Source: Bordetella parapertussis
GTDB lineage: Bacteria; Pseudomonadota; Gammaproteobacteria; Burkholderiales; Burkholderiaceae_D
Reading direction: 5' to 3'
Assembly (NCBI GenBank): GCA_945867725.1
Contig: CAMBJI010000013.1
Span: 1 to 15,357 of the forward strand
Length of the DNA stretch: 15,357 nt
Below the pieces are notes generated by a model that worked only from the letters and a program-made list of their open reading frames with translations, had not been told where the DNA came from and ran no database searches. The translations under genes and the position numbers were made by a program. Below are positions 6,559 through 13,581 of the stretch, piece after piece. Every line of letters begins with the position of its first letter. The first letter of the stretch is position 1.

Positions 6559-7790
6559 ATAAACCACACGCTCCCTCACCCGCCCTCAATGATGAAATTG
6601 CTGGCAGCTATCTTCAATCTGCCACGCTGCCAACACAAGCGCGCATCGTGCTCCAAATGTTGCGTCGACTCCAGCATGGATCACTGCGGCTGAAGTGCCC
6701 GGACGGCAATGTGCTGCATTTCGGTGATGACAGTAAGCCCGTCAATCTGACACTCGAGAGCTGGGAGCCCTGCGCCGCCGTGATGAAATCGGGCGACATC
6801 GGATTTGCCGAAAGCTTCATCAGCCAGCAATGGCATACCGATGACCTGACGCGCCTCCTTATGCTGTTTACCGAGAACCGCAACGCTCTTGAGACGGCCA
6901 TTTATGGCACTTGGTGGGGCAGTCTGGTCTACCGTATTCGCCACCTCTTCAACCGCAATTCGCGTTCCGGTAGTCGTCGTAATATTCACGCGCACTACGA
7001 TATCGGCAATCGCTTTTACCGACTGTGGCTGGATCCGTCGATGACGTATTCAAGCGCTCTGTTTGCTAATCCGCAAGCGACACTACAGGAAGCGCAAACG
7101 GCCAAGTACGAACGTATCTATGACGAACTGCAAGTGAGTGCCGGCAGCCGTATTCTGGAAATTGGTTGCGGCTGGGGCGGCTTTGCCGAGCTTGCTGCGA
7201 ACCGCGGTGTACACCTCACGGGTCTAACGCTATCAACCGAACAACTGGAGTTCGCACGGCAACGCTTGCAAACTGCCGGACTGGCCGAACAGACCGAACT
7301 GAGGCTGCAAGATTATCGCGATGCTGAAGGTGAATTTGATGCCATTGCATCAATCGAAATGTTCGAGGCTGTCGGAGAATCCTATTGGGACAGTTACTTC
7401 GAGTGTGTGGCAAAGCGACTGAAAACCGGCGGCCGCGCCTGCATACAAACCATTACGATCGATGATGCGCTATTCGAGCGCTATCGCAAAGGCACTGACT
7501 TCATTCAGCAATATATTTTCCCCGGCGGCATGCTGCCGTCGCCGTCAGTGTTTCGCGCTCACGCAGAACGTCATGGCCTGAAAGTGGTTAATGAACACGC
7601 CTTCGGTCTTGATTATGCACGCACACTCGAACTATGGCATGCGGCCTTCATGGAAACTCTGCCCGAAGTAACAGCGCAGGGCTTTGATGCTGCCTTCATT
7701 CAAACATGGCGTTTTTACTTGTCGTACTGTGAAGCAGGATTCCGTGCCGGCAGTATCGATCTGTTTCAGTTCACGCTACAGAAACAGTGA
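6555..7790 (+). CDS. CFA-synthase-family SAM methyltransferase, probably acyl-chain methylase (UfaM-like)
   Basis: The 411-residue protein has the cyclopropane fatty acid synthase layout: an N-terminal lipid-binding domain, HYDIGNRFYRLWLD (147-160), SAM motif LEIGCGWGGFAE (201-212), QDYRD (252-256), IEMFEAVGE and FIQQYIFPGGMLPS (316-329). Compared with E. coli Cfa, three bicarbonate-site residues are kept (Glu239 as Glu271, Ile268 as Ile300, Tyr317 as Tyr354). Two are changed: Cys139 is Ser167 (MTYSSALF) and His266 is Gln298 (CIQTIT). Bicarbonate acts as the base in ring closure, so the change suggests a product other than a cyclopropane, such as a methylated or methylene chain. This agrees with the R. 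sphaeroides homologue (UfaM), which methylates vaccenate in furan fatty acid synthesis. The substrate should be unsaturated phospholipid acyl chains. Database names will say cyclopropane-fatty-acyl-phospholipid synthase. Confidence 0.93.
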   Translation: MNKPHAPSPALNDEIAGSYLQSATLPTQARIVLQMLRRLQHGSLRLKCPDGNVLHFGDDSKPVNLTLESWEPCAAVMKSGDIGFAESFISQQWHTDDLTRLLMLFTENRNALETAIYGTWWGSLVYRIRHLFNRNSRSGSRRNIHAHYDIGNRFYRLWLDPSMTYSSALFANPQATLQEAQTAKYERIYDELQVSAGSRILEIGCGWGGFAELAANRGVHLTGLTLSTEQLEFARQRLQTAGLAEQTELRLQDYRDAEGEFDAIASIEMFEAVGESYWDSYFECVAKRLKTGGRACIQTITIDDALFERYRKGTDFIQQYIFPGGMLPSPSVFRAHAERHGLKVVNEHAFGLDYARTLELWHAAFMETLPEVTAQGFDAAFIQTWRFYLSYCEAGFRAGSIDLFQFTLQKQ

Positions 7791-8338
7791 TGACAGCGAC
7801 ATACCAACGAATTCTTCTTCTGGCGCTGGTCGCATTCCTGCTACCTATGGCGGCGCACGGCCAGCCATCACCCGGCTATGTGCGGCAAGTACTTCCCGAG
7901 ACGACGCTGGTCGGGCAGGGCATGTATCGATGGTTTGGACTGAGTGTCTACAAGGCGCGACTGTGGGGTGACAAAGCAAAAGTTACCGCAACGGGATGGC
8001 CCACCAGCAGTTTTGCCCTTGAGCTCGAGTACACCCGAAAATTAGATGGCGAAGATATTGCCATCGCCAGCATTGATGAAATCAAAAAACTGGGTCTCGG
8101 CACCAATGCACAGCACGATCAGTGGCTGGCGGGGATGAAAAAATTATTTCCGAATGTGGACGAAGGCCATAAGCTGACCGGCATTTTCATCCCCGAACAA
8201 GCATCTCGCTTTTTCTTAGATGGCAAACTAATCGGTGCAATTGATGATCCCGAATTCGGTCCCGCATTTTTTGGTATCTGGTTACACCCTAAAACCACTG
8301 CACCAAAATTGCGTCAGCTTTTGCTGGGCACGAAATGA
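7790..8338 (+). CDS. secreted chalcone-isomerase-like protein
   Basis: The 182-residue protein has a typical signal peptide (1-24, hydrophobic core LLLALVAFLL, cleavage near AHG-Q). The mature domain has a chalcone-isomerase-like pattern: LVGQGMYRWFGLSVYKARLWG (40-60), LELEYTRKLDGEDIAIASIDE, a helical SIDEIKKLGLG to LAGMKKLFP stretch, and FFLDGKLIGAIDDPEFGPAFFGIWL. Bacterial members of this fold are not flavonoid enzymes as a rule. Plant relatives without isomerase activity bind fatty acids, so lipid or acyl-chain binding in the periplasm is a reasonable guess. The ATG at 7790 shares its A with the TGA stop of the methyltransferase. A GTG at 7787 would add one residue. The tight coupling implies a function tied to the lipid pathway. 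Confidence 0.82.
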   Translation: MTATYQRILLLALVAFLLPMAAHGQPSPGYVRQVLPETTLVGQGMYRWFGLSVYKARLWGDKAKVTATGWPTSSFALELEYTRKLDGEDIAIASIDEIKKLGLGTNAQHDQWLAGMKKLFPNVDEGHKLTGIFIPEQASRFFLDGKLIGAIDDPEFGPAFFGIWLHPKTTAPKLRQLLLGTK

Positions 8339-8350
8339 CTGGATGCTACC

Positions 8351-8370
8351 TTGATTAGCTACGTTGATTA
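8351..8370 (+). repeat. short direct repeat in front of the transporter gene
   Basis: TTGATTA occurs at 8351-8357 and 8364-8370, a 13-base period, in the 48-bp gap after the chalcone-isomerase-like gene. It could be an internal regulatory site, or chance in an AT-rich spacer. Confidence 0.2.
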
Positions 8371-8386
8371 AACAGAGAAATTCCGA

Positions 8387-9625
8387 ATGACATTCTCCTT
8401 CAGAGATTTGCTTGCCTACGGCTTGTTCGGACTGCCACTCTCGCTGCTGGCGCTGCCTGTGTATGTGATGGTGCCGCAGTTGTATGCGGGCACGCTGGGG
8501 TTGTCACTGACCGCCGTGGGCAGCCTGTTGCTGGCAGCGCGATTATTTGACGCATTTATTGATCCTGCGCTGGGTGGCTGGATGGACAGAGCGGCGGTGA
8601 CGCGGGGTCATACCGGCTTTGTGTTGATGTCACTGGTGCCGCTGAGCGTCGGTTATCTGGCGCTGTTTCATCCGCCACTGATGTCGACGGATCAATTGTA
8701 TCTGTGGTTTGGTTTGAGCTTGCTGGTGGTTTACGTCGGCTTCAGCATGGCAACGATTGCACATAACAGCTGGGGTGCGAGCCTCACGCAGCAGCGCGGC
8801 GAACGGGCGCGATTGACAGCAACGCGTGAAGCCTGCGCACTGGCGGGTGTGGTGATGGCGGCAGCACTACCGATGGTGATCGGCATGGCAGGCTTGACGG
8901 TGGTTTTTATTGTGCTGCTGGCGGTCACGGCTTTTGTGCTGCTGCGCTTTGCGCCGCGCGCGCTGATGCGTACGGCAGAGGATGCACCAGCACACTCGGT
9001 CCTGCTGCCCTTGCGTGACCGGCAGTTTCGCTGGCTGCTTGCCGTGTTCGCCGTCAATGGGATTGCGGCTGCGATACCCGCGACGCTGTTCATGTTTTTT
9101 GCATCAGATGGACTGCAACTGCCGGAATATGCCGGCTTGTTTCTGGTGCTGTATTTTTTTGCCGCCGCACTGGCATTACCCGCGTGGGCGAAGCTGGCCT
9201 CACGGGTCGGTGAAGCCAGTGCCTGGCTGATAGGCATGCTGCTTGCCGTGAGTGCTTTCGTGTGGACGGCACAGCTTGAGAGTGGCGCGCTGGTGTCGTT
9301 TGCTGTGATTTGTGTGCTGTCTGGCGCAGCGTTGGGTGCAGATCTGGCGTTACCGCCCGCCTTGCTGGCCGGTGTGATCGGCGCGGCAGGGCATAGCGGC
9401 CAACGCGAGGGCGCGTACTTTGGGCTTTGGAGCTGGATGACCAAGCTCAATCTAGCGCTGGCTGCGGGAATCTCATTGCCCTTGCTGGACTGGCTTGGGT
9501 ATGCGCCCGGTCATGCAAGTGAAGAAGGATTACGTGCACTGTTGATAGGGTATGCGTTACTGCCGTGTGGACTGAAATTGTGTGCGGGCTTGCTGTTGTG
9601 GCGCTCACCGCTAAAGCAAGTATGA
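8387..9625 (+). CDS. GPH/MelB-type MFS transporter
   Basis: The 412-residue, very hydrophobic protein has about twelve predicted membrane helices. Helix 2 carries ARLFDAFIDPALGGWMDR (51-68), which matches the R-x-x-D-x-x-x-D-P-x-x-G signature of the glycoside-pentoside-hexuronide:cation symporters. Asp55 and Asp59 coincide with the cation-binding aspartates of MelB. The N-terminus and loops fit the MFS_2 fold. Sugar transport is not implied: MFS_2 members also carry lipids, such as lysophospholipids in vertebrate MFSD2A. A GPH transporter also occurs in the R. sphaeroides RpoE regulon. Its place after the lipid-modifying genes suggests a lipid or lipid-derived substrate, which is inference. 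The Shine-Dalgarno is weak (AGAGAAA). Confidence 0.88.
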   Translation: MTFSFRDLLAYGLFGLPLSLLALPVYVMVPQLYAGTLGLSLTAVGSLLLAARLFDAFIDPALGGWMDRAAVTRGHTGFVLMSLVPLSVGYLALFHPPLMSTDQLYLWFGLSLLVVYVGFSMATIAHNSWGASLTQQRGERARLTATREACALAGVVMAAALPMVIGMAGLTVVFIVLLAVTAFVLLRFAPRALMRTAEDAPAHSVLLPLRDRQFRWLLAVFAVNGIAAAIPATLFMFFASDGLQLPEYAGLFLVLYFFAAALALPAWAKLASRVGEASAWLIGMLLAVSAFVWTAQLESGALVSFAVICVLSGAALGADLALPPALLAGVIGAAGHSGQREGAYFGLWSWMTKLNLALAAGISLPLLDWLGYAPGHASEEGLRALLIGYALLPCGLKLCAGLLLWRSPLKQV

Positions 9626-9684
9626 AACTGGGATGTGAAATAAAACGCGGGATAACATCAAAATGAAAACTATGGAGATAGATT

Positions 9685-10224
9685 GTGAATGCATGGATAC
9701 GATCAATCAGCCTTGCGCTGGCAATCTCAGTGGCTGGCTGCGGAGCAACAATGACGCCCGCTGATTACGCTGGCGAGCAGCCGGCGCTCGACCTGAAAAC
9801 CTATTTCAACGGTACCGTAGATGCCTGGGGCATGTTCCAGGACCGCTCGGGCAAAGTCATCAAGCGCTTCACCGTGGTGATGCATTGCACCTGGGATGGC
9901 GACACGGGCACACTGGATGAAGATTTCACCTACTCGGATGGCACCACACAAAAACGCGTATGGACGCTCAAGAAAGTGGGCGAGAACCGCTACATCGGCA
10001 CCGCAGGTGATGTGATCGGTGAGGCCGATGGCAAGGTCGGTGGCAATACACTCAACTGGAAGTATGTGCTGGCGCTCCCCGTGGATGGCAAGGTTTATCA
10101 CGTCAATTTCGATGACTGGATGTATCAGATGGATGAGAACGTGATGCTCAACCGCGCGGTCATGAGCAAATTTGGCATACGGCTGGGTGAAGTCACCCTG
10201 TCATTTCGAAAAAGGCCGCAGTGA
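9685..10224 (+). CDS. DUF3833 lipoprotein
   Basis: The 179-residue protein starts with GTG, chosen because GGAGA (9674-9678) stands six bases upstream. It has a lipoprotein signal, MNAWIRSISLALAISVAGC, with Cys19 as the lipid-modified residue. The residue after it (Gly20) is not Asp, so outer-membrane sorting is likely. The mature part matches DUF3833: LDLKTYFNGTVDAWGMFQDR (36-55), VVMHCTWDG, LDEDFTYSDG, NTLNWKYVL and VNFDDWMYQMDENVMLNRAV. The family is a small beta-rich, probably lipocalin-like domain of unknown role that commonly neighbours Cfa-like and SDR genes. A periplasmic lipid-carrier role would fit but is unproven. Its stop overlaps the SDR start by one base (TGATG). Confidence 0.88.
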   Translation: MNAWIRSISLALAISVAGCGATMTPADYAGEQPALDLKTYFNGTVDAWGMFQDRSGKVIKRFTVVMHCTWDGDTGTLDEDFTYSDGTTQKRVWTLKKVGENRYIGTAGDVIGEADGKVGGNTLNWKYVLALPVDGKVYHVNFDDWMYQMDENVMLNRAVMSKFGIRLGEVTLSFRKRPQ

Positions 10225-11069
10225 TGACGCAAGCTCCGCACGCACGGCCGGTGCGCGACACGCAGACGACGCTGTATGAAACGGCAGACCGCGGGATGAA
10301 TCGGCGCATCCGGGACTGGCGCGGCGCGCGAGTGTGGATCATTGGTGCATCGACCGGCATCGGTGCGGAGACGGCCAAGCTGCTGCTCGAGAAAGGCGCG
10401 CACGTCGCGATCTCGGCGCGCAAAGCGGACACGCTGCAACAAATAGCGGATAAGCATCCACAAGCACTGGTACTGCCACTGGATGTGACAGAGCATGCGC
10501 AGGTCATGGCGGCGCGCGATCAGCTGCTCGCCCAATGGGGTGGACTGGATCTGATGCTAATTGTGGCCGGCGCCTACAATGAAATGCGTGTCGATACCTT
10601 TGATATGGGGGTCGTGAATCAACTCCTCGATGTCAATCTTCGCGGCGTGTTTCACTGCATTGATGCGATGCTGCCGATTTTGCTCGATCAGAAAAACGGC
10701 GGTGGCGGGATCGGCATCGTTTCATCGGTCGCTGGCTATTCGGGTTTACCCAAGGCGTTGGTATATGGACCGACCAAGGCGGCGCTGATCAATCTGTGCG
10801 AATCACTGTACTTTGATTTGCATCCGCGCGGGCACGCGGTGTACATGATCAATCCGGGTTTCGTTGCCACACCGGCGACAGCAAACAATGACTTTGTTAT
10901 GCCGGGCCTGATCAGTGCGCAGCGCGCCGCTCAGGAAATTATCACGGGAATGGAAAAAGGTGTCTTCCATATTCACTTCCCCAAAGGCTTTACCAACTGG
11001 CTGAGGGTGGCGCGGCTGCTACCGTATCGCTGGTATTTTTCACTGATTCACAAAGTGACCGGTCTATGA
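10224..11069 (+). CDS. short-chain dehydrogenase/reductase
   Basis: The 281-residue classical SDR has GASTGIG (41-47) for NAD(P) binding, Asp87-Val88 for adenine, Asn138, Ser168, and YGPTK with Tyr181 and Lys185. The serine-to-tyrosine spacing of 13 is standard. The usual NNAG motif reads VAGAY (114-118), so its Asn residues are missing. Arg66-Lys67 after the second strand hints at NADPH. A roughly 30-residue N-terminal extension precedes the Rossmann fold; an alternative ATG at 10296 would remove most of it. The first ATG is chosen because it overlaps the preceding stop. The substrate is unknown; an SDR is also found in the related singlet-oxygen regulon, suggesting oxidised lipids or aldehydes. 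It is coupled to the next gene by ATGA. Confidence 0.9.
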   Translation: MTQAPHARPVRDTQTTLYETADRGMNRRIRDWRGARVWIIGASTGIGAETAKLLLEKGAHVAISARKADTLQQIADKHPQALVLPLDVTEHAQVMAARDQLLAQWGGLDLMLIVAGAYNEMRVDTFDMGVVNQLLDVNLRGVFHCIDAMLPILLDQKNGGGGIGIVSSVAGYSGLPKALVYGPTKAALINLCESLYFDLHPRGHAVYMINPGFVATPATANNDFVMPGLISAQRAAQEIITGMEKGVFHIHFPKGFTNWLRVARLLPYRWYFSLIHKVTGL

Positions 11070-11497
11070 ATCACGAAGACGACCTGAAAAACCTGATCCT
11101 TTTTTTTGAAACGATTGAGGCGGGCAACATCGACCAGTTAGCCAAGGTGTATACCGAAGATGTATTTTTCAAGGATCCCTTCAATGAGGTGCGCGGGCTG
11201 CCTGAAGTTGTGCATATTTTTTCGCACATGTTTAAACAAGTCGATAGTCCGCGTTTTGTCGTGACAAATCACGTACTGCAAGGCGATCAGGCATTCCTGA
11301 CCTGGGATTTTCTATTTCGCATGAAACGCTTTTCTACGGCAGAGCAATGCATACGAGGCGCCACGCATCTTCGCTTCGGCTCCGACGGCAAGGCAAACTT
11401 CCATCGCGATTACTGGGACGCCGCAGAGGAGCTCTACGAAAAACTGCCGTTGCTGGGTTCTGTAATGCGCGGCTTGAAACGACTGGCGCGCAAATAA
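11066..11497 (+). CDS. NTF2-like (SnoaL-type) small protein
   Basis: The 143-residue protein has the cone-shaped NTF2 fold pattern. A helix (LKNLILFFETIEAGNIDQLAKVY) is followed by EDVFFKDPFNEVRG, a second helix around the IFSHMFKQ stretch, and strands ending in HLRFGSDGKANFHRDYWDAAEELYEKLP (103-130). The C-terminus is basic (GLKRLARK). NTF2-like proteins serve as isomerases, hydrolases or binding modules, so no reaction can be assigned. Similar proteins follow SDR and DUF3833 genes in light- or oxidant-induced clusters. It is last in the operon, and its start overlaps the SDR stop by four bases. Confidence 0.85.
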   Translation: MNHEDDLKNLILFFETIEAGNIDQLAKVYTEDVFFKDPFNEVRGLPEVVHIFSHMFKQVDSPRFVVTNHVLQGDQAFLTWDFLFRMKRFSTAEQCIRGATHLRFGSDGKANFHRDYWDAAEELYEKLPLLGSVMRGLKRLARK

Positions 11498-11516
11498 GTA
11501 CTTCGATCAAACTAGG

Positions 11517-11530
11517 CCGGCTAACGCCGG
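11517..11530 (+). terminator. small GC hairpin after the operon
   Basis: CCGGC-TAAC-GCCGG lies 20 bases past the NTF2-like stop, between convergent genes. The stem is only five pairs and the following bases include just a short T-run (CTGTTT), so termination is doubtful. Its core resembles the REP-like hairpin at 15037-15052. Confidence 0.3.
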
Positions 11531-11582
11531 ACGCCCTGTTTGCATGATCGCCGCGCTTATCCTTGGTGGGAAACTGAATCGT

Positions 11583-12182
11583 TTACATCTTGGGTTTTTT
11601 CGCACTACGCGAAGCGCTTGTTTTTTTTGCCGTCCCTGTTGCCTTCTTTTTTGCCGCAGTTTTCTTGCTGGCCGTTTTCTTACTGGCAGTTTTCTTCGCC
11701 GGCGTCACGACCTGATTGACTGCCTGAGCAAACTGATCCTGTACCGTGTTCCACCACATAGCCGAGTTGGCGAACTGGGCTGTGATTGCCGCTGCGTCTG
11801 GCATTCCTGAGTCAGATTTGTCCGTCTTATCAGCAGATTTTTCAAAGGGCGACTCAAATTTCGACTCGAACTCCGGCTTGCTCTCCGCCGTGGGTCGGCT
11901 GGTACCTGCATGCGAAAAACTCTGGCCCATCGTCTGAATCGCAGACAGGGTAGCGCTCTGGACTTCCAGCGTCTGTATTGTGGTGCGTAACATGTTCATG
12001 TTCATTTGCAACCAGGACTCGACAGCCTTGAGATCGGTAATCTGTTTGTTGATGTCGTCGGGTGACATCGATGGCATGGCCATGCCAGGTATCTTCATTG
12101 CACCCCACATATTGCGCACGAATTCAAGGGTATCGTTCATCGCGCCGGCTCCCGGCAAACCATCCATGCCATTACTGGACAT
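11583..12182 (-). CDS. phaM: PhaM, polyhydroxyalkanoate granule regulatory protein
   Basis: The 199-residue protein has the PhaM layout. An N-terminal helical domain contains TLEFVRNMWGAMKIPGMAMPSM (18-39), DDINKQITDLKAVESWL (42-58) and MLRTTIQTLEVQ (64-75). An acidic and Ser-rich linker (about 95-128) follows, then a helix AQFANSAMWWNTVQDQFAQAV and a histone-like tail of KKTASKKTA-type repeats (162-199). In Ralstonia eutropha PhaM binds and activates PHA synthase, attaches granules to the nucleoid and binds DNA through this tail. PHA storage in this organism follows by inference. I chose the ATG at 12182, five codons inside the longest reading, because GGGGAG (12190-12195) stands seven bases before it. 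No phaC or phaP gene is adjacent. It is divergent from the DUF3108 operon. Confidence 0.9.
   Translation of the reverse strand: MSSNGMDGLPGAGAMNDTLEFVRNMWGAMKIPGMAMPSMSPDDINKQITDLKAVESWLQMNMNMLRTTIQTLEVQSATLSAIQTMGQSFSHAGTSRPTAESKPEFESKFESPFEKSADKTDKSDSGMPDAAAITAQFANSAMWWNTVQDQFAQAVNQVVTPAKKTASKKTASKKTAAKKKATGTAKKTSASRSAKKPKM
11650..11710 (-). repeat. 15-bp tandem repeats coding the PhaM tail
   Basis: On the plus strand, units like GTTTTCTTACTGGCA recur with small changes and encode the KKTAS/KKTAA units of the tail. Such runs vary in copy number between strains by slippage. Confidence 0.6.
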
Positions 12183-12189
12183 TACGTAT

Positions 12190-12195
12190 CTCCCC
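12190..12195 (-). promoter_or_regulatory. Ribosome binding site fixing the phaM start
   Basis: GGGGAG on the minus strand stands seven bases before the ATG at 12182. The longer reading begins with a TTG at 12197 that overlaps this site and has no such signal. Confidence 0.6.
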
Positions 12196-12335
12196 AAGCG
12201 GTATCATCTGAATGGCTGATGCCATCCTGTTCAGCAAAAGAGTAACAGATCGGATCATAATGACCGGACTCGAATGAGTCTCTGCGGCGCTAAATCAAAC
12301 AAGCACACTCAATTTGACACCGGTAAACTAGGAAG

Positions 12336-13544
12336 ATGTCCGTGCGTGACCCATTCCCTTACTCGCTCCTGCCATCCGGTCGAAAAGCCGGATTCGTGCT
12401 GCTGGTTCTTCTTCTCTCTTTGCTGGCGCATCTGTTCATTATTCAATGGGCAAAAGACAGTCTGGCACTGGTATCGCTGCTTGATGATGAGGAAGATGTG
12501 ATTCAGGTCACGCTGCAAGCGACGACAAGACTCCAACCCCCGGAATCAACACCACGCCAGCCACCACCCCCGTTGCCCAGCCCTGAAAAATCACCACCGC
12601 TCCTGCCCGAGGCTCCGGCGACAAGCCCACCGCCGAGCGAGCGCGAGACTGCAGCCCCTGCAGCCCCCGTCGTCACCGGGCCACAGGTTGCCACGCCGGA
12701 TCCCATGGCAACACCCGCCGAAACTGTAAGTGAAGAGACGGCGACGGCGACGGCCACCACCACGACACCGGAACCGACACCATCGCCATCACCGCCGAGT
12801 ACGAATTCCACACGAACGGATGCGCGCACGGATGTACCAACCACGGCAACTTCCGCATCAGCAGCCACTACCGATACACCACCCTTGTTTTCGCGCGTCA
12901 GCCTGCCGCCCTCCGCTGATCTCAGCTATGACGCGGTCGCAATCAAAGGCAGTAGCAAGGTCGAGGGTCGGGGTCTAGTGAAGTGGACACAGGACGGTCG
13001 ACAGTACTCGATCACCGGTGAAGCATCGGTATTGTTTTTATCGGTGCTCAGCTATCGCAGCGAAGGTCGTCTCAGCGAGGTGGGTATCCTGCCAGAGCTT
13101 TATACAGAAAAGCGTCTGGGAAAGTCATCCACCAATACGCATTTTCATCGCGATCGCCAGACGATCAGTTTCTCGGCTTCTACCAACAACTACCCCGTTA
13201 AGGGTGGTGAACAGGATCGTGGCAGCGTGTTCTGGCAGCTGGCCGGTCTGGCGCGCGGCAATCCTGAGAAACTGCAAGCAGGCTTGTCATTCGATCTGGT
13301 CATTGCCGGTAGCCGCACCGCCGATCCATGGCGTGTGACGGTGCATGGCACTGAACCGATCGCGCTGGGGCAAAGCCGAACCAATGCTTGGCATATGAGC
13401 TTGGTGAGACCCGACGGTGGCACCGACTACCAGCTCGAGGTCTGGGTTGCACCCGAGCAGGAATGGTACCCAGTGAAAATCATGTATGTCGACCGAAAGG
13501 GAACATCGCTTGGGTTAACCTTGTCGAAAATTGAAAAAAAATGA
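12336..13544 (+). CDS. membrane-anchored DUF3108 protein with TonB-like N-terminus
   Basis: The 402-residue protein has a short cytoplasmic start and one membrane helix (about 18-38). A long Pro/Thr/Ser/Glu-rich spacer (about 65-183) is followed by a periplasmic DUF3108 domain (about 190-402). Landmarks are KGGEQDRGSVFWQLAGLAR (289-307), DLVIAGSRTADPWRV and LEVWVAPEQEWYPVKI (367-382), ending GTSLGLTLSKIEKK. The layout copies TonB (anchor plus proline-rich arm) without a TonB domain. DUF3108 has no established function. The first start codon is uncertain: AGGA (12330-12333) is only two bases from the ATG, but eight bases from an in-frame GTG at 12342. The following gene encodes a shorter paralogue. 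A TTGACA box (12314-12319) lies just upstream, but no -10 fits. Confidence 0.87.
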   Translation: MSVRDPFPYSLLPSGRKAGFVLLVLLLSLLAHLFIIQWAKDSLALVSLLDDEEDVIQVTLQATTRLQPPESTPRQPPPPLPSPEKSPPLLPEAPATSPPPSERETAAPAAPVVTGPQVATPDPMATPAETVSEETATATATTTTPEPTPSPSPPSTNSTRTDARTDVPTTATSASAATTDTPPLFSRVSLPPSADLSYDAVAIKGSSKVEGRGLVKWTQDGRQYSITGEASVLFLSVLSYRSEGRLSEVGILPELYTEKRLGKSSTNTHFHRDRQTISFSASTNNYPVKGGEQDRGSVFWQLAGLARGNPEKLQAGLSFDLVIAGSRTADPWRVTVHGTEPIALGQSRTNAWHMSLVRPDGGTDYQLEVWVAPEQEWYPVKIMYVDRKGTSLGLTLSKIEKK

Positions 13545-13581
13545 ATCCCAAGATACCTACGCTCTCAGTGAAAGAAAAAAT

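Noticed and set aside
8731..9450. Long open frame (239 codons) on the minus strand inside the transporter gene
   Set aside because: It is antisense to a clear membrane transporter; the product is Ser/Ala/Thr-rich with no family features, as expected for the reverse of hydrophobic codons.
12314..12319. TTGACA box as a promoter of the DUF3108 operon
   Set aside because: A -10 box at the right spacing would fall inside the coding sequence, and none is visible there.
12503..12868. 121-codon Gly/Val-rich minus-strand frame
   Set aside because: It is the reverse reading of the Pro/Thr-rich spacer of the DUF3108 protein; low complexity only.
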